Shown: positions 25,617 through 34,719, counted from the first letter of the stretch. The stretch: DNA of 64,000 nucleotides from CAMLHU01 sp039917855 (GCA_039917855.1 JBDSIR010000098.1:18492-82491), one strand, 5' to 3'. Notes: a model not told the origin generated them from the letters alone. Translations and numbers: made by a program.

Positions 25617-26218
25617 CCGCTCACGGGCTGCGTCTGCGCGAGGCGCTTGAGGACCTGCTCCGAGATCCCCTTGAGGGTCTCGAACACCCCGCTGCCGTGG
25701 AGCGCGTCGCCGGCGAAGCTCTTCACGTTCCGGAAGTTGATCGCGTCATCGAGCTCCGCCTGGCTCAGGATGAGCTCGGGGGGAAGGTCCTGCTTGTTGT
25801 ACTGGAACACCGTGGGGAAGGTGCGCACGTCCACGCCCTGTTCGAGCAGGTTGATCTGGAGATTCTGCAGGCTCTCGAGGTTGTCCTCGAGCCGGCGCGC
25901 CTGGCTGTCGGCCACGAAGACGACGCCGTCGGCCCCCTGCAGCACGAGCTTCCGGGTGGCATTGTAGTACACCTGCCCGGGCACGGTGTAGAGCTGGAAC
26001 CGGGTGGTGAAGCCGGAGATCGAGCCGAGCTCGAGCGGCAGGAAATCGAAGAAGAGGGTGCGGTCGGTCTGGGTGGCGAGGGAGACCATCCGACCGCGCC
26101 GCGTGTCCGGCACGCGTCCGTAGATATAGTGCAGGTTCGTGGTCTTCCCGGACCGGCCAGGTCCGTAGTAGACGATCTTGCAGGTGATCTCACGGGCCGT
26201 GAAGTTGACCAGGGACAT
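25613..26218 (-). CDS. mglA: MglA-like small Ras-type GTPase
   Basis: A 201-aa cytoplasmic GTPase. ATG at 26218 gives MSLVNFTAREITCKIVYYGP, aligning with Myxococcus MglA from residue 1. The P-loop GPGRSGKT is at 19-26, ETDRTLFFDF-type switch I reads TQTDRTLFFDFLPLELG, the switch II motif is YTVPGQVYYNATRK (the MglA form of DxxG), and NKQD gives base specificity. The C-terminus QTQPVSG has no lipidation cysteine. MglA sets cell polarity and drives gliding or type IV pili in Myxococcus and Thermus. Roadblock genes (candidate GAP, like MglB) lie immediately upstream. Confidence 0.94.
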   Translation of the reverse strand: MSLVNFTAREITCKIVYYGPGRSGKTTNLHYIYGRVPDTRRGRMVSLATQTDRTLFFDFLPLELGSISGFTTRFQLYTVPGQVYYNATRKLVLQGADGVVFVADSQARRLEDNLESLQNLQINLLEQGVDVRTFPTVFQYNKQDLPPELILSQAELDDAINFRNVKSFAGDALHGSGVFETLKGISEQVLKRLAQTQPVSG

Positions 26219-26222
26219 GGCC

Positions 26223-26684
26223 TCAGCTCCCGAAAAGCGTACGGAGACTCGCGTTGAGCTCGCGCTCGAAGTCCGCGGCCAGCACCGGCTGGGGGGCGGG
26301 GGCCTCAGGGGCGGCCTCCGCAAGATCCTTGACGAGCTGCTCGAAGAACAACTGCACCAATCCGAGTGAGGTGTCGGGGCCGAAGACCACCAGCCCCACC
26401 CAGCGACCGCGGGGGGTCTCGAAGCTCGCCAGCAGGTGCGCTTGGTGAGGCCCCTGGTGCACGACGGTGGTGAACGGCTCCCACTTGAGCGTCCGGGCGA
26501 GCTCACTGGTCGAAGCTACGATACCGGCACCGAGTGCGGCGACCCCCATCACGTCCACCGCGCGGACGAAGCCGTGCTGGGCGACCACCTGTCCGGCCGT
26601 GGTCATCAGCAGGCAGAGCCGGGCCTGGCTTTCGGCCAGAAAGGACTCCATCGGGGCGGCGACCCAGGGCTCGACGGCGCGCAT
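26223..26684 (-). CDS. Roadblock/LC7-domain protein (MglB-like candidate), copy 1
   Basis: A 153-aa protein with a Roadblock fold pattern: FLAESQARLCLLMTTAGQVVAQHG, then DVMGVAALGAGIVASTSELARTL and a C-terminal strand pair ending TSLGLVQLFFEQLVKDL, followed by an Ala/Pro linker and short helix. Roadblock dimers bind and regulate small GTPases. Being 4 bases from the mglA-like gene, it is the best candidate for the cognate regulator. It overlaps the next Roadblock gene by one base (TGATG). Confidence 0.86.
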   Translation of the reverse strand: MRAVEPWVAAPMESFLAESQARLCLLMTTAGQVVAQHGFVRAVDVMGVAALGAGIVASTSELARTLKWEPFTTVVHQGPHQAHLLASFETPRGRWVGLVVFGPDTSLGLVQLFFEQLVKDLAEAAPEAPAPQPVLAADFERELNASLRTLFGS

Positions 26685-27037
26685 CAGCCGAGGATCTCCA
26701 GGGCACGGAGCATCTCGATCCGGGCGAGCCCGGCGTTGACGGTCCGTTCGGCGACGGCCACGAGGAGCAGGTCCTCGCCGTGCGGGGCCGCCAGGAGCGT
26801 CCCCCCCGAGGCGGTAAGATGCATGAATCGCGGCGCCCCCCGTCCCGCCCCTTCCACCGCCCGCCTGAGCCGCGAGGCGAGGCTCGCCGCCAAGGCGGCG
26901 ACCGCGCTCCCCTTCATCTCATCCATCAGCGCCTCGGCCACCACCACTCCATCGGCGGCGGAGACCAGCATCGCGCCCCGCACCCCGGGCACGTGGGTCA
27001 CCAGCTCGAGCGCGGCTTCGAAGGGGCTCGCGCTCAC
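26684..27037 (-). CDS. Roadblock/LC7-domain protein, copy 2
   Basis: A 117-aa single Roadblock domain. GTG at 27037 overlaps the previous stop as GTGA and gives MSASPFEAALELVTHVPGVR, then GAMLVSAADGVVVAEALMDE, a central helix AVAALAASLASRLRRAVE and the final strands LLLVAVAERTVNAGLARIEM; each is a Roadblock landmark. The frame is open upstream but the extra sequence is arginine-rich shadow. A second, distinct Roadblock next to the first suggests a heteromeric regulator of the GTPase. Confidence 0.86.
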   Translation of the reverse strand: MSASPFEAALELVTHVPGVRGAMLVSAADGVVVAEALMDEMKGSAVAALAASLASRLRRAVEGAGRGAPRFMHLTASGGTLLAAPHGEDLLLVAVAERTVNAGLARIEMLRALEILG

Positions 27038-27885
27038 GTGAGCGTCTCCATCCAGGCGCGGGCGGCGCGGGCGGCGCGTTCGGCGGCGACCTGCAACCGT
27101 CCGGTCGGCACGCTGGTATCCCGGACCACGAGGAGGAGCGCCTCCGAGCTGGCGGGGAGCAGGGCGGCGTTCCCTCCGGGCGATTCGAGCACCACGATCT
27201 CCCACTGCCCCAGCCCCAGAAGCTTCGCCGATCGCGCCGCTTCGCGCGAGACGCCGGCCAGGTGGGCCGCCACCACGTCGGCGACGTCGACGCCGTCGGG
27301 GGCGCGCAACCCGCCGCCGAGTCGGAGCCCCTGCGTGTCGACCAGAAGGAGGCCGTTCTCCGCACCCTCGAGCCCGGCGAAGATCGCGGCACGGGCGGCG
27401 GCGTCATCTTCGGTGATCGGGGTCGCGGGTATGGCGGCCTGTGCGGGGGTGGGCGCGGGTACGGCGACCACCTGTCCCGCATCGGCGAGCGCAGCCCGGA
27501 CCCGCGCGGCGGCGTGCCGGAGGCTGGCGTCGTCGGATGCTTCGCTGAGCGCGGCCTCGAGATGCTGGAGCGCCTCGGCGGCCCGACCGGCCTTGAAGAA
27601 GAGGAAACCGAGCCCCTTGTGGGCCCCCGCGTGCTGGGGGTCGAGCCGAAGCGCCATGTCCCACTCGTCGAACGCCCGTTCGAAATCGGCCCGATCGGTG
27701 AGGATCCGGGCGAACAGGTCGTGCGCGTCGGGAAGATGGGGATACCGACCCAGCCCCTGGAGCGCCACCTTCTGCGCCGAGTCGAGCTGACCACGACGTC
27801 GAAGGGCCTCCCCCAGCGGGAGAAAGACGAGGCTCGCCGGATCGGCGGCCAGCTGGGCGGTGAGGGCGCGGATGTCGTCGCTCAT
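27034..27885 (-). CDS. TPR protein with C-terminal Roadblock-like domain
   Basis: A 283-aa protein: three TPR-like units (about 15-135, e.g. AHDLFARILTDRADFERAFDE, written in part), a Pro/Ala linker (about 140-155), then a Roadblock-like domain (about 165-283) with GAENGLLLVDTQGLRLGGGL and VVAAHLAGVSREAARSAKL. It is the third Roadblock-type gene in a row, here joined to TPRs, suggesting it docks the GTPase regulators onto the TPR scaffolds. The C-terminal domain call is by pattern and less certain than for the two neighbours. Confidence 0.78.
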   Translation of the reverse strand: MSDDIRALTAQLAADPASLVFLPLGEALRRRGQLDSAQKVALQGLGRYPHLPDAHDLFARILTDRADFERAFDEWDMALRLDPQHAGAHKGLGFLFFKAGRAAEALQHLEAALSEASDDASLRHAAARVRAALADAGQVVAVPAPTPAQAAIPATPITEDDAAARAAIFAGLEGAENGLLLVDTQGLRLGGGLRAPDGVDVADVVAAHLAGVSREAARSAKLLGLGQWEIVVLESPGGNAALLPASSEALLLVVRDTSVPTGRLQVAAERAARAARAWMETLT

Positions 27886-29018
27886 CGCAGCAGCTTCAAT
27901 GCTTCATCGAGGGCCACTGCCGCGGCGCGGGCCTGTTCGACCTGGGGCTCCAGCGCCTGTTCCTCCGGGGGCATATCGGAGATCCGGCTCCAGCGAAGCA
28001 GCTGGTCGGCCGCGTCGTGGAAGCGGCCCCCGACGGCCAGCGCGGTCCCGAGGTAACGTTGTCCCGCGGCCGAACCGGGATCGTACTGGAGGACGCGGCG
28101 GAAGGCGTCGGCGGCTTCGGGGGCTCGGCCGAGGCCGAGGAGCGCCCGCCCGAGCACAAGGTGGGTCATCGGCTCGAGCGGATGGGTAAACATCACTTCC
28201 TGTGCGGCCAGCAGGGCACCCTGGGCATCTCCCTCCGCGAGCCGGTCCTCCGTGCGCGCGATCAGGATCGCGAGTTCGCGGCCTCCGGTGGCGGCGGTGG
28301 GACGGTGAGGATGCTCGAGCCCCACCACCCCGGCGGCGGCGAGTCCGAAGAGGGTCTTGGCCACATCGAATTCGGCGCGCCCGATCGCCAAGGCCACTTC
28401 GCGCACGTCGCGCTCGCCATCGATCACCGCGAGGATCGACCACTCGTCGGGATGGAGGTCGAGTGAGCCGCCATCGGCGGCCGAGAGCTTCGGCACGATG
28501 CCGAGGTGCGGGATGCGGGTCTGGATCTGCGACCACTCGTCGATCCGGCGCGCGCCCTCCATGAGGACCGCCTCGACCGGGATCCTGACGTCGACCTCGG
28601 CGAACTTCTCGGACGGCGCACCCTCCTCGAAGGAGAAGTATCCCTCCGACCAGCTCATCAGCTCGAAGACGACCGCCTCGACCTGGGCCCGCACCTGGCG
28701 CTGCAGTTCGCGTTGGGACACCGCACCGATGGCCACGAGCACGTCGCCCAGGCGCCGCTCGTCACCAGCCTTCTGCATATCGCGGGCACGATGCAGATCT
28801 TCTTCGCGCACCTTGCCCGCCTGCAGCAGCATGGTGCCGAGCGGATGTGGGTTCGACTTGATCTCGGCGAAGACCACGGCGCCCCGGTCGAACACGACCG
28901 TGCCGGCGTTCTGGCGCAGCTGGGAGGAGACGCGCAGGACCCCGGTCTTCCGGCTCAGGTCGAGCAGCTGGAAGACATCGTGGATGCCGAGTTCCTTGAG
29001 CGGTCCCTCGATCGCCAT
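27882..29018 (-). CDS. PATAN (DUF4388) plus TPR protein, second paralogue
   Basis: A 378-aa paralogue of the protein at 21997-23619: MAIEGPLKELGIHDVFQLLD opens a PATAN domain, followed by the same middle module (RAQVEAVVFELMSWSEGYFSF) and a shorter TPR region (about 255-370). The conserved middle segment LLEGARRVDEWSLI in one and LMEGARRIDEWSQI in the other shows clear common descent. It lies between the giant TPR gene and the TPR-Roadblock gene with tiny spacing or overlap. It is probably a structural adaptor. Confidence 0.86.
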   Translation of the reverse strand: MAIEGPLKELGIHDVFQLLDLSRKTGVLRVSSQLRQNAGTVVFDRGAVVFAEIKSNPHPLGTMLLQAGKVREEDLHRARDMQKAGDERRLGDVLVAIGAVSQRELQRQVRAQVEAVVFELMSWSEGYFSFEEGAPSEKFAEVDVRIPVEAVLMEGARRIDEWSQIQTRIPHLGIVPKLSAADGGSLDLHPDEWSILAVIDGERDVREVALAIGRAEFDVAKTLFGLAAAGVVGLEHPHRPTAATGGRELAILIARTEDRLAEGDAQGALLAAQEVMFTHPLEPMTHLVLGRALLGLGRAPEAADAFRRVLQYDPGSAAGQRYLGTALAVGGRFHDAADQLLRWSRISDMPPEEQALEPQVEQARAAAVALDEALKLLR

Positions 29019-29020
29019 CG

Positions 29021-31777
29021 TTAGCCCTCCCGCCCGGCGAAGATGTGGGCCAGGTCCTTCGCCGAGCGCGCATTCTTGCGCGAGGCGGTGGCGTAGTCAC
29101 TGGATGGGGCGAGCTGGATGACCCGCTCCCAGGCCTCGACGGCTTCAGGATAGCGGCGATCGCCGTTGCGGGCGGAGCCCAGGTGATACCAGGCCTCGAC
29201 CCGTTCAGGCTCGAAGCGGAGCACCCGCGAGAATGCTTCGGCGGCCTTGTCGGTGCGGCCCTGGTCGAGCAGGGAGCGGCCGAGGAGCACCAGCGCGTCG
29301 AAATCGTAGGGATCGGCCTCGAGGAGGGGGATGAGCAGCTCGAGCGCCGTGCCGGCCTGCCCGGTACGGCGGTAGAGATCGCCCAGCGCCAGCGTCGCCT
29401 GCGCGAAGGTCGGCAGGAGGTCGAGCGCATGTTCGTAGGAGGAACGCGCCTCAGGATGCCGTCCCTCCTGCTCCTGCAGGTGGCCGAGCTCGAACCAGAC
29501 CTGCGGGATCGCGGAGTCAAGCTCGATCGCCGCCTGGTACGCGGCGATCGCACCGCCGGCGTCACCGAGGCGGGCACAGACCGCGGCCTGCAGTTGGAAC
29601 AGATCGGGGCGTCCGGGGGCGCGGGCCTGTGCGACGCGGACATACTCGAGCGCGCCCAGGGCATTGCCGCCATCCATCCGCGAGCGGGCGCCCACCACCA
29701 GCGCCTCGACATCGGTGGGGCGCGCTTCGATCAGCGCCTCGGCGAGGGGGGCCGCCTCGGCGCTCCGTTCGAGGGCGAGGAGGGCGCGCACCTCGCCCAG
29801 TCGGGCGTCGGCGTCGTCGGCGCGGAGGAGGCGCGCTTCGCGGAAGCGTTCGAGCGCTTCGCCGTGGAAGCCACGGCGGGTGAAGACCTCGCCCTGAAGC
29901 ACGGCGGCGCGCACCGGGTCGGCTCCACGCTGGAGGGCCCGGGCGACCTCGGCGGCGGCCCGGTCGAGGAAACCCTTGCTGAGCTGATCGCGCGCCATGG
30001 CGAGGTAGTCGTCGCCTGGGACGGCCGGGACGGCCGTCCCCACACCGGCCGTCCCCCCACTGGCCCTCCCCATGCCGGCAGTCCCGACCGCGGCACCCGC
30101 GGCGGCGGATGTCGCCGGCTCCAGTTCGGTGAAGAGCTGGTCGAGGAGCCGCTGATCGAAGTTGAATTCTTCGCCCACTTCTTCGGCGTACACGTCGGCC
30201 GAGATCTCGGGAGCGATCGAGATGTGCGGATCCTCGTACTGCAGATCGATCGCGAGCGCGTACTTCTGGGGCACGTAGTACGGTTCGAGCTCGAGGGCGC
30301 GCTTGGTCTCGCGGAGGGCGCCGTCGAAGTCGCCGAGGTGGCTGAGCGTGAAGCTCAGGTTGTAGTGGGCAGAGGCGAGCTTGTCGTCGGCCTCGACGGC
30401 GCGGGCGAAGGCGTTCTTGGCGTCGGCGTACCGCTTGAGCTCGACCAGCACGAGGCCGATGCCGTTCCACGCCACCGCGTTCTGGGGATGGTCGGCGAGG
30501 ACCTGCCGATAGGCCTCGAGCGCCAGCTGGAAGCGGCGTTGCTGGAACAGGAGGAGCGCGAGGTTGAGCCGGGCGGCCGCGAGGTCGCGCTTGCCGCGGA
30601 GTGCGGCCTGGAAGGACTCCTGGGCGCCTTCGATGTCATTGAGCTGGCTGCGCAGGACGCCGAGGTTGTTCCAGGCGAGGCCGTAATTGGGATCGTTCGC
30701 GGTGGCGCGCGCATAGCCCGCGGCGGCCTCGTCGCGCCGGTTGGCCTGGTGGAGACAGACGGCGCGCTCGTTCCAGAGCTTGGGACTGTCGGGGAATTCC
30801 TGGACCAGTCCGTCGTAGAGCTCGAGGGCGGCCGCGAGGTCGCGGCGGATGAGGTGCACCTCGGCCATCGCCTGCAGCACCAGCCGGCGATCCTCGCCGC
30901 TGTCGAGGGCCAGACGATATTCGCGCAGGGCTTCGACGTAGTAGCCCTTCTGCCGAAAGGCGAGGCCGAGGTTGAAATGCGCCAGCATCTCCCCTTCGGC
31001 CACCTGGGGGCGCATCGCCTCGAGGGTGGAGCGCCGGCGGATGCCCTGATTGCGGCGTTCCTCGAGCGACAGGTTGGCCTGGGCGCGGCCGAGGGTGGGA
31101 TTGAGCGCGAGGGCGCGCTTGGTCGCGGCGCGCGCCTGGTCGTGCTGGCCCATGTCGCCATAGACGAAGGCGAGCAGGTAGTGCGCGTCGGCATTGTCGG
31201 GATTGAGGCGGACGGCGCGGGCCAGGGCCGCGAGCGCGGCGTCATTGAGTCCGCGATTGTACAGCGCCTCGCCATAGTAGAACTGGGCGATGGAGCTCTC
31301 GGTATCGCGTTCGGCGGCCCGACGGAACCACTCGCTGGCTTGCTCCACCCCGCCGCGGCTCTTCTCGGCGAGGCCGAGCTGGATGAGCGCCGGGATATCG
31401 CCGGGGTGGCGGGCGAGGAGGGCCTCGAACTCTTCGATGGCCTCCGCGTGCTGACCGAGGGCTGCGAAGACGCGGCCAAGCTCCCAGCGGGCAGCGCGGT
31501 CGTCGGGCTGACGGCGGAGCGCTTCGCGGAGCTCGGCGACGCGGGTGTCGTAGTAGCCGGTGTTCTGGTAGGCGATGGCGAGGTTCGCCTGCGCCACTCC
31601 CATCTTCGGATCGAGCTCGAGGGCGCGGGTGAATCCCGTGATCGCCTCCGGGATCAGCCCTTTCTGGTAATACAGAACGCCGAGGTTGTTGTGGGCCCCG
31701 GCGTCCGAAGGGTCGATCCGGCGCGCGAATGAGCGAAGGACCGCGAGGTCGCGTTCCGACGGCGCGGGCCCGGTCAT
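29021..31777 (-). CDS. Giant TPR protein (918 aa) with two arrays and a repeat-derived linker
   Basis: Cytoplasmic; no signal peptide. TPR array 1 spans about residues 15-510 (about 14 units) and array 2 about 590-910. Between them is an acidic/hydrophobic stretch and a low-complexity linker of Gly, Thr, Ala and Val (about 565-590), encoded by GGGACGGCC-type tandem repeats at about 30017-30085. An internal acidic segment EEVGEEFNFDQRLLDQLFTEL (here 20 or fewer residues at a time) precedes it. No catalytic motif. It starts 4 bases after the cheC-like gene. It is the largest protein in the cluster and a likely platform for CheA/GTPase partners. Confidence 0.86.
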   Translation of the reverse strand: MTGPAPSERDLAVLRSFARRIDPSDAGAHNNLGVLYYQKGLIPEAITGFTRALELDPKMGVAQANLAIAYQNTGYYDTRVAELREALRRQPDDRAARWELGRVFAALGQHAEAIEEFEALLARHPGDIPALIQLGLAEKSRGGVEQASEWFRRAAERDTESSIAQFYYGEALYNRGLNDAALAALARAVRLNPDNADAHYLLAFVYGDMGQHDQARAATKRALALNPTLGRAQANLSLEERRNQGIRRRSTLEAMRPQVAEGEMLAHFNLGLAFRQKGYYVEALREYRLALDSGEDRRLVLQAMAEVHLIRRDLAAALELYDGLVQEFPDSPKLWNERAVCLHQANRRDEAAAGYARATANDPNYGLAWNNLGVLRSQLNDIEGAQESFQAALRGKRDLAAARLNLALLLFQQRRFQLALEAYRQVLADHPQNAVAWNGIGLVLVELKRYADAKNAFARAVEADDKLASAHYNLSFTLSHLGDFDGALRETKRALELEPYYVPQKYALAIDLQYEDPHISIAPEISADVYAEEVGEEFNFDQRLLDQLFTELEPATSAAAGAAVGTAGMGRASGGTAGVGTAVPAVPGDDYLAMARDQLSKGFLDRAAAEVARALQRGADPVRAAVLQGEVFTRRGFHGEALERFREARLLRADDADARLGEVRALLALERSAEAAPLAEALIEARPTDVEALVVGARSRMDGGNALGALEYVRVAQARAPGRPDLFQLQAAVCARLGDAGGAIAAYQAAIELDSAIPQVWFELGHLQEQEGRHPEARSSYEHALDLLPTFAQATLALGDLYRRTGQAGTALELLIPLLEADPYDFDALVLLGRSLLDQGRTDKAAEAFSRVLRFEPERVEAWYHLGSARNGDRRYPEAVEAWERVIQLAPSSDYATASRKNARSAKDLAHIFAGREG

Positions 31778-31781
31778 CGGT

Positions 31782-32402
31782 TCAAGTCAGGCGGATGGCG
31801 TCGAAGATCGCCCGCAGCGACGCAAGGTCGGGCAGGAGCAGGAAATGCCCCCGGAGCTGCACGGGCGAGTCGAGGAAGTTGAATTCGGTCTCGACGCAGA
31901 ACACGTAGTCGCGATCGTGGCCGAAGTTGAGGTAGGCGGTGGTGAGCACCGCCCCCGCCTGGTCCACCACGAGGCTGGGGACCGACGGCAGCAGCATCAT
32001 CCCCATGAAATCGCTGAGCGCGTTCATGTAGGCGCTGGAGAGGATGTTGCCCGTCTCCTTGAGTCCCGACTCCTCCATCGCGCCGAATTCCTGGGTCGTC
32101 CCCGGGGCCCGGCGGAAGAGGATGTCGGAGAGGGTCCGCGCCGAGCTGATCGGAAAGATGACCAGGGTCCGCCCGGTGAGGTCGCCGAGCATGTGCATCA
32201 TCACGGCGGCGATGGGGTCGTCAGGCTGGCCCAGCAACTCGGGGACCTCTTCGAGCCGCAGGATGTTGACCCGCGGGACGGAGATCATGATCCGGCTGTT
32301 GACCATCAGCCCGAGGGCCGTCGCCGCATGACCGGCGCCGATGTTGGCCACTTCTCGCAGGGCATCGAGCTGGAGGGCCTGCAGGTCGCGCACGTCGTCC
32401 AT
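31782..32402 (-). CDS. cheC: CheC-type CheY-P phosphatase
   Basis: A 206-aa CheC/CheX/FliY-family protein. Both phosphatase sites fit the (D/S)-x3-E-x2-N rule: D13-x3-E17-x2-N20 in LDALREVANIGAG and S-GLK-E-TG-N in the centre, so both look active, as in true CheC. It removes phosphate from CheY-P and, in other bacteria, sequesters CheD; both partners are in this cluster, and no CheZ is seen. It lies 8 bases after cheA. Confidence 0.93.
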   Translation of the reverse strand: MDDVRDLQALQLDALREVANIGAGHAATALGLMVNSRIMISVPRVNILRLEEVPELLGQPDDPIAAVMMHMLGDLTGRTLVIFPISSARTLSDILFRRAPGTTQEFGAMEESGLKETGNILSSAYMNALSDFMGMMLLPSVPSLVVDQAGAVLTTAYLNFGHDRDYVFCVETEFNFLDSPVQLRGHFLLLPDLASLRAIFDAIRLT

Positions 32403-32410
32403 GGTGCTCC

Positions 32411-34306
32411 TTACACGAGCGTGGCAGCGTCGAGGATCAACGCCGGCACGCCATCGCCCAGGATCGCAGCGCCGGAGAAGAGCGGGAGCATCCCGCGCGG
32501 CGCTTCAAAGGGTTCGACCACGATCTCCTGCTGTCCTACCAGCGCATCGGCCAGGAGCGCCGCGCGCCGATCTCCTACCTGCAGAATGATGCCCGGGCGC
32601 CGGAGGGGCGGCGGCACATCGCTTTCGACCCCGAGGACCACCCTGAGGTCGCGGATCGGGATCACCTGATCCCGGAGCATCAGGGCGTCGGCCCCTTCGA
32701 GGAGCCCCGCCGTCTTGGGCGAGATCTCGATCGTCTCGGCCACCGTCGAGAGCGGCAGCGCATAGCGCTCGCCCCCCACCCGGGCCAGGAGGACCCGCAC
32801 CACCGCGAGGGTCATCGGCAGGCGGAGGATCCACGTGGTCCCCTGCCCCTGGGTGGTCCGGATCTCGACCGCGCCGCCCAACTGGCGCACTTTCGAGACC
32901 ACCACATCGATGCCGACCCCGCGCCCGGAGACGTCGGTGACCGCCTTCGCGGTGCTGAAACCGGCGCGGGCGATGACCCGGAGGAGGGTCTCGTCGTCGA
33001 GCCGTTCGAGGTCGTCCTCGACCAGCCCTTCGCGCTTGGCCTTGAGGAGGATCGCGCCGCGGTCGAGGCCGCGACCGTCGTCGCTCACGCGGATCACCAC
33101 GCCCTGCCGCTCCTGCGCCGCCGCGAGGTGGAGGCGCCCCTCGACCGGTTTTCCGGCCTGCTTCCGCTCCGCCGCCGGCTCGATCCCGTGATCGAGGGCG
33201 TTGCGGATCAGATGCAGGATCGGATCGCCGATCTCCTCGAGGATGACCCGGTCGAGCTCGATGCTCTCGCCCGCGACGTCGAACCGCACCTGCTTGCCGA
33301 GCTGACGCGCCAGATCGCGCACGAGGCGCGGGAAGCGGTCGAAGGTCTGCCACACCGGCGTCATCCGGACGGCGATGATCTCGGCCTGCATGTCGCCGGT
33401 GAGGCGGCCGATGCGCGAGGCGAGCGCTTCGAGTTCGGGGTGCTCGCGGGCCACCAGTTCCTGAAGGCGCCCCTTCGCGACCATCAGCTCGCCGACCTGG
33501 TTCATCAGGGTGTCGAGCCGGCGCAGGTCGACCCGGATGTGCGAACCGCGGTCGGCGGCGATCCGCGTGGCGCGGTCGGTCGGTTCGGCGGTCGGCGCCG
33601 CGGGCCCTTCGCCCACCTGCACCCATTCGACATCACCGGCGCCGCGCAGGGCCGACTCGATCTCGGCGGCGTTCCGCGTGCTCGCGAGGCGGAAGGCGAA
33701 CTGGCCATCGAACCCGTCGGCCTCGAAGGCGTTCACCGGCGGCCGGACTCCGCTCACCGTGCCCAGCGCTTCGGCCCGCTTCAAGGCGAGGAGGGCGCGC
33801 ACCCCCGGCATCAGGGTACCGGACTTGAGCCGGATCGCCACATGGAGCCCCTCACCTGCCGGGGCTGCCGCTAGTTCCGAGATCCGATGGGCGGCGGTGG
33901 TACGCATCGCCTCGGTGTCGCTGGCGCCGGTGGCAGCTCGGTCGAGCTCGCCGCCGACCCGCCCCAGCTCGAGCTGGCCGTCGCGTCCCGCCCCCGCCTC
34001 TTCGACCCCATCCTCCAGCGCGTCGACCGTCCGGAAGAGCAGGTCGAGGAGGTCAGGGCCGGGGACCAGCTTCCCCGCGCGGAGGCCGTCGAGCAGGTTC
34101 TCGGCGCGGTGGGCCAGGGCCGCAAGGTTCGCGTAGCCCATCGTGCCGGCCATCCCCTTCAGGGTATGGATGGAGCGGAAAAGACCGGCGACGTGGCCAG
34201 CGGCCCCGGCCGGATCGCGCTCCCACCCCAAAAGGAGCTGGTTGCAACTCCCGAGGTGTTCGCGACTCTCGGTGAGGAAGAGTTCGGCGTACTTGGAGAC
34301 GTCCAT
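32411..34306 (-). CDS. cheA: Chemotaxis histidine kinase CheA
   Basis: A 631-aa kinase. P1 (Hpt) has phospho-acceptor His47 in LFRSIHTLKGMAGTMGY. A long linker with a weak, unassigned domain replaces a classical P2. P3 dimerisation starts DLRRLDTLMNQVGELMVAKG. P4 ATPase has the N box LIRNALDHGIEP, DDGRGLD and GRGVGIDVV. P5 is a CheW-like regulatory domain to the C-terminus. ATG at 34306 gives the P1 start. It lies directly after cheY (4 bases). It presumably phosphorylates CheY and CheB. Confidence 0.95.
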   Translation of the reverse strand: MDVSKYAELFLTESREHLGSCNQLLLGWERDPAGAAGHVAGLFRSIHTLKGMAGTMGYANLAALAHRAENLLDGLRAGKLVPGPDLLDLLFRTVDALEDGVEEAGAGRDGQLELGRVGGELDRAATGASDTEAMRTTAAHRISELAAAPAGEGLHVAIRLKSGTLMPGVRALLALKRAEALGTVSGVRPPVNAFEADGFDGQFAFRLASTRNAAEIESALRGAGDVEWVQVGEGPAAPTAEPTDRATRIAADRGSHIRVDLRRLDTLMNQVGELMVAKGRLQELVAREHPELEALASRIGRLTGDMQAEIIAVRMTPVWQTFDRFPRLVRDLARQLGKQVRFDVAGESIELDRVILEEIGDPILHLIRNALDHGIEPAAERKQAGKPVEGRLHLAAAQERQGVVIRVSDDGRGLDRGAILLKAKREGLVEDDLERLDDETLLRVIARAGFSTAKAVTDVSGRGVGIDVVVSKVRQLGGAVEIRTTQGQGTTWILRLPMTLAVVRVLLARVGGERYALPLSTVAETIEISPKTAGLLEGADALMLRDQVIPIRDLRVVLGVESDVPPPLRRPGIILQVGDRRAALLADALVGQQEIVVEPFEAPRGMLPLFSGAAILGDGVPALILDAATLV

Positions 34307-34310
34307 CGGA

Positions 34311-34673
34311 TCAGCCGAGGACGCGCTGCACCGCCTCGAGCACCCGGGAAGGCTGGAACGGCTTGACAACGAAGTCCTTCGCGCCCGCCTGGATCGCTTC
34401 GACCACCAGCGCCTGCTGCCCCATCGCGCTGCACATCAGGACCTTGGCGTCGGGGTCCTGGCGGCAGATCTCGCGGACCGCATCGATCCCACCCATGTCG
34501 GGCATCACGATGTCCATCGTGACGAGGTCCGGCTTGAGCTGGAAATATTTTTCGACCGCCTGACGGCCCGTCTCGGCCTCGCCGACGACCTCGAATCCTG
34601 CCTGCTGCAGGATATCGGAGATCATCGTACGCATGAAGATGGCGTCGTCGCATACGAGCACGGTGTGGCTCAC
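34311..34673 (-). CDS. cheY: Response regulator CheY
   Basis: A 120-aa stand-alone receiver: acidic pair in VLVCDDAIFMR, phospho-acceptor D54 in LVTMDIVMPDMGG, S82 in LMCSAMG and K104 in DFVVKPF. There is no output domain. GTG at 34673 is preceded by a strong GGGAGGG ribosome-binding site, which decides the start over the upstream open frame. It is followed by cheA, and CheC is the likely phosphatase. The target (flagellar switch, pilus motor or GTPase module) is not in the window. Confidence 0.95.
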   Translation of the reverse strand: MSHTVLVCDDAIFMRTMISDILQQAGFEVVGEAETGRQAVEKYFQLKPDLVTMDIVMPDMGGIDAVREICRQDPDAKVLMCSAMGQQALVVEAIQAGAKDFVVKPFQPSRVLEAVQRVLG

Positions 34674-34719
34674 GGAGTACCCTCCCGACCGATCGCTGCT
34701 GGGTGATGTCCTTGGGGGA

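Noticed and set aside
29045..31732. Plus-strand open frame of 895 codons opposite the giant TPR gene
   Set aside because: Antisense shadow of a gene with strong TPR periodicity; no signal of its own.
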